64,000 bases of DNA from a bacterium (GTDB lineage Bacteria; SAR324; XYD2-FULL-50-16), in NCBI GenBank assembly GCA_018829445.1, contig JAHJTV010000008.1, positions 62,001 through 126,000 on the forward strand, read 5' to 3'. Position 1 is the first letter of the stretch, and each line of letters opens with the position of its first letter. Positions 9,808 to 17,843 of this stretch are shown piece after piece. The notes below the pieces were generated by a model. That model had not been told where the DNA came from, did no database searches, and saw nothing but the letters and a program-made list of their open reading frames with translations. The translations under genes were made by a program, and so were the position numbers.

Positions 9808-10488
9808 TTACTCTCCACTAACTCTCTTTTGAAAAATCCTGTCGATCACATAACCTCTAAACGATCTGGCAATCCCGGTAACTTCAAGAGTAATCGAAAT
9901 AATATCTTCAAAGGATTTATCTTTGGTTATCTGATTTCTGACTTCAATCTCTTTTTCCACGATCTGTGCTGCCAATTTAGGATAAAAATCAAGGGACTTC
10001 AACGAGAACCCTCTGTTGATACTCTGCTTCAACATCTTCCCCATGGCAACATCTTCCGAATCAAATAACCCGGCTTCCTTCGGGTTTATCAGCTGCATCT
10101 CAATCGCCTTTTTAGCTGAAGCCCTGTCCAGACCGGAAACCTCACAAAACTGTTTCAGATTATATTCGACTTCATCCTTTCGACCAAATACCACTTCATT
10201 CAGTTCAATTAAAGGTGTGACCTCACGCCCTTTCTCCTGCTCCTTCAAGATCGTTTTGATCTGCGCCAGGCTCAATCGATGTTTGGATTGAAGCTGCTTG
10301 ATAAAGCGAACCTTCTCAACAAAGGAGATCGGGTAGAAAGATACATTCGCACTCTTTTTAACAGGTTGGGGTAGCAGCCCCACATTGATATAATATAAAA
10401 TTGTCGCTTTGCTGATCCCGGTTTTTTCCACCAGCTCCTTCATCTTCAACATAGGCACATCACTTGCTGTCTCTAACGGTCGGTTCAT
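9808..10488 (-). CDS. MerR-family transcriptional regulator
   Basis: The 226-residue protein carries an N-terminal winged helix-turn-helix (LKMKELVEKTGISKATILYY, then VGLLPQP and FVEKVRFIKQLQ) followed by a helix typical of MerR dimerisation. The C-terminal ~130 residues have no Cys pattern for metal sensing and probably bind an organic ligand. It is the first gene of a three-gene unit (75 bp before the CrtI-like gene) and is the likely regulator of it. The start is weakly supported; a second Met lies about ten residues in. Confidence 0.87.
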   Translation of the reverse strand: MNRPLETASDVPMLKMKELVEKTGISKATILYYINVGLLPQPVKKSANVSFYPISFVEKVRFIKQLQSKHRLSLAQIKTILKEQEKGREVTPLIELNEVVFGRKDEVEYNLKQFCEVSGLDRASAKKAIEMQLINPKEAGLFDSEDVAMGKMLKQSINRGFSLKSLDFYPKLAAQIVEKEIEVRNQITKDKSFEDIISITLEVTGIARSFRGYVIDRIFQKRVSGE

Positions 10489-10785
10489 CTGAAATGGGGG
10501 TTAATTGTCTAAAATGAAAACAATAAAATTTGCTGGGTGTTTACAAAAACAAATGACGCCCTCCTGTTTGTTTACTTTTCTTCTGTCAGTTTACCAACAA
10601 TATCAAAGAAGGATTCAAGGTTCTCCGGTATCTGCATAACGTCAAGTGACACTTTACGCTTTTTAAAGAAATCAAGTCAAGAGGAAAAATACAATTCAAG
10701 TTGGATAATTCCAGTGAGAGACAGAACAATGCTCTTTGAGGGATAGAATGAAGTATATAAATTCAGACCGATTATCAACGTTAGA

Positions 10786-12177
10786 TCACTCACCCCGAAA
10801 ATGGTTGGCATCAATGTCGTAGCGATTGATAATCTTCTGTAGTGACTGTCTTTTTATACCACTGATTTTGGCAGACAGGGAGATGTTGCCTCTTGTCTCT
10901 TCCAGGAGTTTAGAAATGTAAGAACGCGTAAATCCTTCAATAACTTGATCTTTTAATTCTTTATATGAGCCGTCGCTCGATACTGTGCCAGGCATTTGAA
11001 TGGTGTTTTTTAGATCCATTGCAACATGATTCATCTTAATTTCAGCGACTTCAATGGTTGCAGTCCAACTTCTGATGAGGTTCTCCAATTCACGGATATT
11101 TCCCTGCCATTCAAGCAACTTGAGATAATGAATCACATCTTCAGATACGGTTTTTGCTTGTACTTGCAGTTCACAAGCAGACTTTGACAAAAAGTGGTTC
11201 ACAAAGAGAGGAATATCCTCCCTGATTTCCCTCAGCGATGGCATGGTTAATGTTGCAACATGGAGGCGATAAAACAGATCCGGACGAAACTCCCCATTTT
11301 CCATTTTCTGATTTAAATCCTGGTTTGTTGCCGCAATAACTCTGACATTTACCTGGTGGCTTTCGTTGGCACCGATGGGTTTTACTTCCTGATTCTGGAG
11401 AACCCGCAACAATTTTTTTTGCAGGGAGAGGGGAAGATCCCCGATTTCATCAAGAAAAATAGTCCCATTTTCAGCCTGATCGAACATCCCTTTTTTCTCG
11501 GAATCTGCACTTGTGAAAGCTCCCTTTTTGTGTCCAAACAGTTCACTTTCCAAGAGTCCTTCGGGTAAGGCCGGACAATTCACCGTAATCATCCCTTTGT
11601 TCCGCCTTCCACTGATGGCATGAATAGCCTGTGCTGCCAGATCCTTTCCCGTTCCAGTCTCCCCGGTAATCAATACGGTGACATCGGTTTTAGCCAGCAT
11701 TTTTATTTTCCTGAACATCTCCTGCATTTTCTGGCTTTTGCCAATCATGTTTTCAAAGGGAGCTTTTTCACAAACTATCTGCTGCAGTCGATTGTTCTCT
11801 CTTAACAGACGGTTTCTCTCCATACCTTTTTTTAGCAACCTTACCAGGAAATCAAAGTTAAATGGCTTTTGAATGAAATCATATGCACCAAGTTTTAGTG
11901 ATTTGACAGCGATCTCAATCGAGCCGTATGCAGTCATCATGATAATAGTGATGGAAGGATCCAGACCGATAATTGATTTCAACAAGGCTAGTCCATCAAT
12001 TCCCGGCATACTGATATCTGTTAGCACCAAATCAATTGATTTTTTCTCAAGGATGCCCAATGCCTCTTTTCCGCTGGTTGCCGTAATAACGCGGTAATCA
12101 GTCTCCTGAACGATGGATCTGCTCAAGCCCTGCAGCAGATCTTTCTCGTCATCTACAATTAGTATGGTATCGTTTAT
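10786..12177 (-). CDS. NtrC-family sigma-54-dependent response regulator
   Basis: Domains in order: receiver (ILIVDDEKD at the start; phospho-acceptor Asp in LVLTDISMPG; Lys in FIQKPFN), AAA+ sigma-54 interaction domain (Walker A GETGTGKD; DEIGDLPL), and a Fis-type helix-turn-helix (LSAKISGIKRQSLQKII). The sigma-54 contact loop reads GAFTSA instead of GAFTGA. The first ATG/GTG/TTG in frame is a TTG at 12126, which would cut off the acidic pocket. Upstream, the frame reads MNDTILIVDDE if the ATA at 12177 initiates; a stop lies a few codons before. I therefore place the start at 12177. It follows the haem-sensor kinase by 36 bp and is its cognate partner. Confidence 0.8.
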   Translation of the reverse strand: MNDTILIVDDEKDLLQGLSRSIVQETDYRVITATSGKEALGILEKKSIDLVLTDISMPGIDGLALLKSIIGLDPSITIIMMTAYGSIEIAVKSLKLGAYDFIQKPFNFDFLVRLLKKGMERNRLLRENNRLQQIVCEKAPFENMIGKSQKMQEMFRKIKMLAKTDVTVLITGETGTGKDLAAQAIHAISGRRNKGMITVNCPALPEGLLESELFGHKKGAFTSADSEKKGMFDQAENGTIFLDEIGDLPLSLQKKLLRVLQNQEVKPIGANESHQVNVRVIAATNQDLNQKMENGEFRPDLFYRLHVATLTMPSLREIREDIPLFVNHFLSKSACELQVQAKTVSEDVIHYLKLLEWQGNIRELENLIRSWTATIEVAEIKMNHVAMDLKNTIQMPGTVSSDGSYKELKDQVIEGFTRSYISKLLEETRGNISLSAKISGIKRQSLQKIINRYDIDANHFRGE

Positions 12178-12213
12178 ATTGTTTATATTATCAGGTGAAA
12201 ATCAGTTCAGAGG

Positions 12214-13794
12214 TTAACCCAACCGAGGGAATAAAATGGAAAACCGGGTTCCCGCTCCTAATTGACTGGTGACGCTAATCTCCCCATGATGCTGCTGAAT
12301 GATCCCGTATGTGACCGATAATCCCAACCCTGTTCCCTCACTTCTTCCTTTGGTTGTAAAGAAGGGTTCAAATACTTTGTCCAGTTTATCCTCGGGGATG
12401 CCGCACCCGGTATCTTCCACATTTATGACAATCTGCTGATTTTGCTTGTCACATTCAGACGTGATGCGGAGTATACCTCCGGTTGGCATCGCTTGAATGC
12501 TGTTTAAAAACAGGTTCATAAAAACCTGCTCCATCTTATGCTCATCCATAATGATCTCTTGTGCATTGGGATCAAACCGTTGTTCCACCTCTATGTTTTG
12601 TTTTTTCAATCGGTTTTGCAGTACGGCCAGGATTTCATTGATGCACTCATGGATATCCGATCTACACATCTTAGCTTCGGAGACGCGAGCAAAATTGAGA
12701 AGAGACTCGACAATAGTTTTGCAGCTATAAGCATGCCTTTGAATGATATCGGTATCCTCTCTGATCTGTTGATTGACCTCCCGATTTTTTTTGATCAGAT
12801 CTCCGTGACAGAGAATCACTCCCAGTGGATTGTTGATTTCATGGGCAACTCCGGCTGCAAGTTGACCAATGGAGGCTAGTCGTTCAGCCTGAGCCATCTG
12901 TTTTCTCAGCTTTTCTTCTTCCGTTACATCCCTGATCACTCCCTCGATACCATTAAATTCACCCTGTTCATTCAATAGCCGGTTGGCCGAGATAAGACCA
13001 TTCAATGGTTTTTCCTTGTCTGTTTTCAATATGCATTCTGCATTGGAGACCAATATTTTTTTTTCAATAGTGGTAAATAGGGTTCTGCCTTTATCCATAT
13101 CTGCAAATAATCGGGTGAAATGAGCGTTTTTTAGATAATCATTCAAATTCCCTACCTCAAACAATCTGGCTCCGGCATTGTTAAGATCCGTTATTCGGCC
13201 GCTTGCATCGGTGACAAAGATCACATCCGGAGATGCCTCAAAAAGGGTTCGGTACTTGGTTTCTGAAGCTTTCAACTCTTCGTGTGCCTGCCTTAAATCA
13301 TCAGCAACATTCTCAAAGGCATATTTAATCTGATCTATCTCGTCGTAATGATTTGAACTGTAGAATGGCTGATCCGAATCATCAGTGGTGTAGATACTCC
13401 TGAAGGTACTGAGCAGTCTCTTCAGCTGTTGAATGACAGTTCGGTTAAAAAGAACTGCAAACAGAGCAAACAGCGAAAACAGGGAGATCACCCCGAACAA
13501 AAACACCCAGGCAGTCCTTTCCTTGATCTTCAAGTTCAAACTATCCATGGGGATATAGATGGTGTCCGCTCCTACAATATCACCAACTTTGTATCCAAAG
13601 CCATGCTCAGTGCCATATAAGGCTATGAGCTCATCCGGGGCTTGAGTGGGGTCTCCATGACAGGTCAGGCATTGCTGTTCGGCTAAAATAGGCATCATGC
13701 GTGCGTAGTAGGAACACCCTTCCTTCTTGATCAGTCCCCCCCCACTGCTCTTCGCGAGAATTCTGATAGAATCGCTGCAACATGGTCTGTTCAA
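12214..13794 (-). CDS. Haem-sensor histidine kinase, C-terminal frame (frameshifted gene)
   Basis: After about 20 out-of-frame residues, this frame continues a Tll0287-like (DUF3365) periplasmic sensor: YYARMMPILAEQ, haem-c motif CLTCH (Cys42, Cys45, His46 of this frame), and GFGYKVGDIVGADTIY. Then come a transmembrane helix (about 94-117), a HAMP-like linker, a PAS domain (about 178-295), H-box GVAHEINNPLG and a HATPase with DTGCGIP and GRSEGTGLGLS. The N-terminus of the same protein lies in another frame at 13744-14155; the join is a run of eight G. The response regulator follows directly downstream. Confidence 0.85.
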   Translation of the reverse strand: MNRPCCSDSIRILAKSSGGGLIKKEGCSYYARMMPILAEQQCLTCHGDPTQAPDELIALYGTEHGFGYKVGDIVGADTIYIPMDSLNLKIKERTAWVFLFGVISLFSLFALFAVLFNRTVIQQLKRLLSTFRSIYTTDDSDQPFYSSNHYDEIDQIKYAFENVADDLRQAHEELKASETKYRTLFEASPDVIFVTDASGRITDLNNAGARLFEVGNLNDYLKNAHFTRLFADMDKGRTLFTTIEKKILVSNAECILKTDKEKPLNGLISANRLLNEQGEFNGIEGVIRDVTEEEKLRKQMAQAERLASIGQLAAGVAHEINNPLGVILCHGDLIKKNREVNQQIREDTDIIQRHAYSCKTIVESLLNFARVSEAKMCRSDIHECINEILAVLQNRLKKQNIEVEQRFDPNAQEIIMDEHKMEQVFMNLFLNSIQAMPTGGILRITSECDKQNQQIVINVEDTGCGIPEDKLDKVFEPFFTTKGRSEGTGLGLSVTYGIIQQHHGEISVTSQLGAGTRFSILFPRLG

Positions 13795-14155
13795 ATTGAT
13801 CCGCTCCGTTTACCGGGTTCCTGGGATTAATGGCTGCTCTTTTGTAGGAAAACTCGGGGAAACTCTCCTTTAAATTATTCATGATTTGTCGCGAGATGTA
13901 GGAGGTAGACATAGCTTCCAGGACGAACTGATCGGAAGTCAGTACTTCCCGGATTTTCGGACGAAGAACATCTTTGACATAAGAGCGGATAGAGGCTGCC
14001 GCAATCAGATAGATCTCCGTTTTTTGATAAACCGATGTCATCGCCTGATTCTGCAGATTCTGATACTGGTACCAGGAAGCCCCAACACAACATACCAATA
14101 AAATAATGGCGGCGCCAAAATAATACTGGGTTTTTAAACTGAGGTTTTTAATCAT
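13631..14155 (-). CDS. Haem-sensor histidine kinase, N-terminal frame (frameshifted gene)
   Basis: This frame holds the start of the sensor kinase: ATG at 14155, a transmembrane helix (YYFGAAIILLVCCVGASWY), then the Tll0287-like domain with EAMSTSYISRQIM, KRAAINPRNPVNGADQFE and MLQRFYQN. After REEQW the frame enters eight consecutive G (minus strand, 13743-13736) and then gives nonsense to the stop at 13631. Removing one G joins it exactly to the C-terminal frame (REEQWGGLIKKEG). Only about residues 1-137 are meaningful. It may be a phase-variable tract, a recent mutation or a sequence error. Confidence 0.75.
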   Translation of the reverse strand: MIKNLSLKTQYYFGAAIILLVCCVGASWYQYQNLQNQAMTSVYQKTEIYLIAAASIRSYVKDVLRPKIREVLTSDQFVLEAMSTSYISRQIMNNLKESFPEFSYKRAAINPRNPVNGADQFEQTMLQRFYQNSREEQWGGTDQEGRVFLLRTHDAYFSRTAMPDLSWRPHSSPG

Positions 14156-14248
14156 TTTTCGTTTCCACTCAAAAGATTATTTTCAGTTCAAATGAATTGT
14201 TTTTCCGACTATTTGCACAAATGACAGTTGTAAACCTTCACCCGGATA

Positions 14249-14731
14249 TTAATGTTGACCTGAATTCGTGGGTTCCACTCTTTCAAGGAGTCTTGTCAAC
14301 TCCGAGCGTAGCATTTCCACTTTGTCTTCTCCAAGTATCTCACCATATTCGGTTTCTATCTCCTTTTTTACTGCCACCACATCCCCGATCAGGCGCCATC
14401 CTTCATCGGTCAAGGTGACGATCATTGCCCGTTTGTCAGTTAAATCGGCCTTTCTGGAAACATATTCCCGACTCTCCAGGTTATCCACCAGATTGCCGAC
14501 TGCCTGACGAGATACCCCGATCCTTTCTGCCAGAGTAGTGAGTCTGATCCCTTCAACCCCGATGTTCATCAACAACGTCATTTGAGCCAGTGCTAATCCC
14601 TCATAACCCCGTTGACGAAGTTTCTCGACTGCACGAGTACTGAACGCCCGATACGCCCTTAAAAGCAGTCGCCCCAGGTGCTGTTGATCCTCTAACTGCT
14701 GAGGATCAACAGCAATGTCTTGTTTTGCCAT
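14249..14731 (-). CDS. MarR-family transcriptional regulator
   Basis: The protein has 160 residues from the ATG at 14731; an alternative TTG at 14779 would put the start codon inside the operator, so I reject it. The winged helix-turn-helix reads LTTLAERIGVSRQAVGNLVDNLESREYV, followed by the wing RKADLTDKRAMIVTLTDEG, the classic MarR signature. It is divergent from the carbonic anhydrase gene, and a perfect inverted repeat between them (14758-14785) overlaps the anhydrase promoter. This suggests the regulator represses that gene and itself. Confidence 0.9.
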   Translation of the reverse strand: MAKQDIAVDPQQLEDQQHLGRLLLRAYRAFSTRAVEKLRQRGYEGLALAQMTLLMNIGVEGIRLTTLAERIGVSRQAVGNLVDNLESREYVSRKADLTDKRAMIVTLTDEGWRLIGDVVAVKKEIETEYGEILGEDKVEMLRSELTRLLERVEPTNSGQH

Positions 14732-14757
14732 AAACCACTTATACAAATTATTACGCA

Positions 14758-14792
14758 ACCTGGTTGACAATTTAGGCAACCAGGTTTACAAT
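14758..14792 (+). promoter_or_regulatory. Sigma-70 promoter with overlapping MarR-type operator
   Basis: TTGACA (14764-14769), a 17-bp spacer and TACAAT (14787-14792) give a near-consensus promoter reading toward the carbonic anhydrase gene. A perfect inverted repeat, ACCTGGTTG (14758-14766) and CAACCAGGT (14777-14785) with a 10-bp spacer, covers the -35 box and the spacer. A bound dimer would block RNA polymerase. Confidence 0.75.
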
Positions 14793-14843
14793 TTAACAGT
14801 TCAATTATTCTTAATATGCCTTTCTTAACACAGGAGAAATGAC

Positions 14844-15440
14844 ATGTACAACCATAAACAGAAATGGTTGGATTCTGCCCTGGCAGCAAATACCGATTTT
14901 TTGAACCGCGTAGAATCCGACAATCTTCCCACTCAGCGAACGCCCGGAACAGTTGCTGTTTTAACCTGTATGGACCCCAGAGTTAACCTGGAAGCCATCG
15001 GTATTCCACAATTCGATACAGATGGCCGGGGGGATTCGTCTGTTCGTATCATCCGCACAATCGGGGCAATGGCCGAGGAACGATCTTTAATCATCGGTAT
15101 TTTTCTGGCGGGTATCCGGGAGATTGTTGTGCTGATGCACAGTGATTGTGGTTGCTGCCTGGCCTACAATAAGATTGATACCATCATAAAGAATATGGAG
15201 GAAAATCTAGGAGAATCAGACCTGAATCAATTTAAAGCCCGAATCGGTGAACCCTTCAGGGAGAACCTGCGAATCTGGCTGAAAGCATTCGAAGATCCCT
15301 ATGAAGCAACCCGTCGTGAAGTTAGTGCGATCAAAGCGATGCCCTTTGCTCCCAAAGATCTTATAGTCCACGGTCTGGTCTATGAACTGGAGACAGGAAA
15401 AGTCAATGTAGCCGTGAATGGATACCGGGAGGTTGGTTAA
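14844..15440 (+). CDS. Beta-class carbonic anhydrase
   Basis: The 198-residue protein has the zinc ligands of beta-carbonic anhydrases: Cys42 in CMDPR (with the catalytic Asp44-Arg46 pair), and His99 with Cys102 in HSDCG. It would interconvert CO2 and bicarbonate in the cytoplasm. AGGAG lies 7 nt before the ATG. The gene is transcribed from the promoter at 14764-14792 and is divergent from a MarR regulator. Control of an anhydrase by MarR is unusual and hints at a specialised or carbonyl-sulfide/CS2-hydrolase-like role, which sequence alone cannot settle. Confidence 0.9.
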   Translation: MYNHKQKWLDSALAANTDFLNRVESDNLPTQRTPGTVAVLTCMDPRVNLEAIGIPQFDTDGRGDSSVRIIRTIGAMAEERSLIIGIFLAGIREIVVLMHSDCGCCLAYNKIDTIIKNMEENLGESDLNQFKARIGEPFRENLRIWLKAFEDPYEATRREVSAIKAMPFAPKDLIVHGLVYELETGKVNVAVNGYREVG

Positions 15441-15491
15441 AGGTGGGATTGGTACTATTAATCCGCTCCATATTGATTATTAGAGGGAGAA

Positions 15492-15926
15492 ACGGTAGGG
15501 CGCCCTTACATGGGCGCCGATTATGGCAAGGTACCTGGAAAAGGCAACATGAACTTTTTCCCAGAGTTTTTCCATAAAAAGGGCGGCCACGTAGGGCCTC
15601 CTTGCCGTTGATTTTGCTGATTAATATTGATGACTGGAATGGTGGAGCTTTGATACATTCGCGATTATTTAACACGGATAACCAAAAGCAAGGATTATAG
15701 TAGGACGGGGTTACATCCCATAGACGCTTACTTTAGAAAAAAATCATTAGTAGTTTTCAATTAACAATTGATTATTGACCATTTAAAAAAAACTCCATCA
15801 GCGTAAAGAGGCTGATTTTTATAAAAAAAAACAATTAACAATCAATTGATAATAATTAATTGTCAATGAAACTCCTTTCTATTTACTCTTAAGTAAGCTC
15901 TTATGGAGTTACATCCCCGCCGGTAG
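15492..15926. repeat. MITE-like palindromic element, copy B
   Basis: The gap 15441-16168 holds no gene. A REP-like hairpin (GGGCGCCC TTACAT GGGCGCC) follows ACGGTAGGGCG at 15492. A core from about 15700 (ACGGGGTTACATCCC) to 15926 (GTTACATCCCCGCC) has the same end motifs and the same AT-rich interior AATCAATTGATAATAATTAA as the element at 6704-6970. Interior segments are diverged, and about 200 bp separate the left hairpin from the core, against about 20 bp in copy A. Confidence 0.55.
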
Positions 15927-16091
15927 TTTCCCAAACGCAGTTTAATTCTACATCCTTGACCACCACTGATGCAATTCAGTTGAGCTATTGAATTTTGATT
16001 TTATATCGACGGTGTCTTTTATATTGTCTGTCAGGGCTTAATAATTGTGATTTCTAGAGACTATTTTATTATGTTTACAGATTTCGACATC

Positions 16092-16108
16092 ATGCAATAG
16101 AATTGCAT
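16092..16108 (+). promoter_or_regulatory. Candidate Zur operator of the zinc operon
   Basis: The site is a perfect palindrome, ATGCAAT-aga-ATTGCAT, 64 bp upstream of the ABC ATPase start. A possible promoter (TTGTGA 16045-16050, 16-bp spacer, TATTAT 16067-16072) lies just before it, so the site would sit a short way downstream of the transcription start. Assignment to Zur rests on position, on the symmetry expected of Fur-family operators and on the zur gene in the operon; I have not matched it to a known consensus. Confidence 0.55.
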
Positions 16109-16171
16109 AAGTTGTTGGTTATTGAATTTTCTTTCTTGTAATAAGAGAAAAACCCTATTTTTATTTGAGTG

Positions 16172-16939
16172 ATGGATGATCCAATTATAGACCTTCAGGA
16201 TGTGTGGTTCGGATACAACGGACAGATGATTCTCCAGGGAATAGATTTGAAAGTTGAAAGGGGGGATTTTATTGCCATGATTGGTCCCAACGGTGGTGGA
16301 AAAACCACACTCTTGAAAGTGATCCTGGGTCTTTATAAACCGTTGCGGGGAACGGTTGTGGTTAAAGGAAGATCTGCAGATAAAGCGTCCTCTTTTATCG
16401 GTTACGTTCCGCAAAATGTTCATATAAACAGCAGTTTTCCCATTACTGTTCTGGATGTGGTATTAATGGGTAAGCTTTCACCCGGCAGGTTTTTCAAACA
16501 CGACACTAAAATGGACAGACAGCAGGCGATGGAAGCCCTGGGCAGGATGCAAATCGAGGATCTGGCCGGGGAGCGTATCGGAGAACTGTCCGGTGGTCAG
16601 AAACAGCGGGTTTTCATTGCCAGATCCCTGGTGACTGATCCCGAAATACTCCTATTAGACGAACCCACGGCCAGTATTGATAGTAAAGGACAATCGGATT
16701 TTTTAAAATTGTTGGTGGAACTCAACAAAACCATCACCATTCTCGTCGTCAGTCACGATCTCTTTGCTATCTCCTCATTTGTCAAATCGGTAGCTTGTGT
16801 GAATCGGAGGCTTCATTATCATATGCCGGCCACGAACAGGGAGGATACCATGAACGCTGCTTACCGCTGCACTGTTGAGGACACCTGCCCGGTGGAAAAA
16901 CTTCATCTGACATCAACTAAACATGAGGTTGCGGAATGA
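16172..16939 (+). CDS. znuC: Zinc/manganese-type ABC transporter, ATP-binding subunit
   Basis: The 255-residue ATPase has Walker A GPNGGGKTT, signature LSGGQKQR, Walker B ILLLDEPTASID and H-loop VVSHD. The C-terminal tail contains NRRLHYHM and a further Cys/His-rich stretch, common in ZnuC-type subunits. It overlaps the permease gene by 4 bp, and zur follows. GTG at 16169 is an alternative start one codon earlier. The periplasmic binding protein (znuA) that normally completes this transporter is not in the window. Confidence 0.87.
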   Translation: MDDPIIDLQDVWFGYNGQMILQGIDLKVERGDFIAMIGPNGGGKTTLLKVILGLYKPLRGTVVVKGRSADKASSFIGYVPQNVHINSSFPITVLDVVLMGKLSPGRFFKHDTKMDRQQAMEALGRMQIEDLAGERIGELSGGQKQRVFIARSLVTDPEILLLDEPTASIDSKGQSDFLKLLVELNKTITILVVSHDLFAISSFVKSVACVNRRLHYHMPATNREDTMNAAYRCTVEDTCPVEKLHLTSTKHEVAE

Positions 16940-17826
16940 TGTCTTTAATATTGGAAGCAATGCAGTTTGAATTCATGCGCAATGCACTGCTTGCGGGTTT
17001 ATTAACCAGTGTTATTTGTGGCATTATGGGAACACTGGTTGTTGTCAATCGAATCGTGTTCCTGTCCGGTGGCATTGCCCATTCGGCCTATGGTGGAATC
17101 GGGCTGGCTTATTTTTTCGGATGGCCCTATTTAGTCGGAACCCTGGGATTCTCCGTCGCCGCTGCCATGCTAATGGCAGCCATCACCCTGAAAGCCAGAC
17201 ATCGATCAGACACAATCATCGGTGTAATCTGGGCGCTGGGAATGGCCGTCGGTATTATTCTTCTGGATTTAACTCCGGGGTATAATGTTGACTTGATGAG
17301 TTATCTTTTTGGCAGCATTCTGACCGTGCCACAATCAGATTTGTGGATCATGTCTGTGATCGCAGCTCTGGTTGCTGTACTGATTTCTGTTTTCTACAAA
17401 CACTGGCTGGCCCTTTCCTATGATGAGGAATTTGCGCGAATCAGGGGAGTACCGGTGAATGCACTATATTTTTCTCTGATAGCGATGCTGGCTGTCACCA
17501 TTGTCCTGGTTATCCAAGTGGTGGGTTTGATTTTAGTCATTGCCCTGCTGACGATTCCTCCTTACATCATGGAAAAACATTCCAGAACCCTGGTGCAGAT
17601 GATGATAGGCTCTTGCGTCCTTGGCGCCATCTTTACCACAATTGGGCTTTGGCTGTCGTACCTGTTTAATTTGACGTCAGGTGCCACCATTATTCTGGTT
17701 TCAGGGTTTGGTTTTCTACTGAACCTGCTGTTTGAATGGGTTGCTGCTCATAGAAAAAGAAGGGCTATTACTGAACTTTCAAAATTTGAGGCCGCACCGA
17801 TTCGGCTTCAAGACTCAAAATCATAA
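16936..17826 (+). CDS. znuB: Zinc/manganese-type ABC transporter permease (ABC-3 family)
   Basis: The 296-residue membrane protein has about eight hydrophobic helices. It shows the ABC-3 family motifs GGIAHSAYGGIGLAYFFGW near residue 48, ALGMAVGIILL, and VGLILVIALLTIPPYI near residue 200. It would form the channel for Zn2+ (or Mn2+) import with the upstream ATPase, whose end overlaps its start. The Fur-family gene 17 bp downstream argues for zinc. Confidence 0.87.
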   Translation: MMSLILEAMQFEFMRNALLAGLLTSVICGIMGTLVVVNRIVFLSGGIAHSAYGGIGLAYFFGWPYLVGTLGFSVAAAMLMAAITLKARHRSDTIIGVIWALGMAVGIILLDLTPGYNVDLMSYLFGSILTVPQSDLWIMSVIAALVAVLISVFYKHWLALSYDEEFARIRGVPVNALYFSLIAMLAVTIVLVIQVVGLILVIALLTIPPYIMEKHSRTLVQMMIGSCVLGAIFTTIGLWLSYLFNLTSGATIILVSGFGFLLNLLFEWVAAHRKRRAITELSKFEAAPIRLQDSKS

Positions 17827-17843
17827 AATTCCAGTGATCTAAA

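Noticed and set aside
15403..15675. 90-codon minus-strand ORF across the repeat region
   Set aside because: It runs through the REP-like hairpin and antisense to the carbonic anhydrase end; it is a by-product of the repeat.
16936..17285. Plus-strand ORF inside the zinc permease gene (from 17016)
   Set aside because: It lies wholly within znuB in another frame and has no independent start signal.
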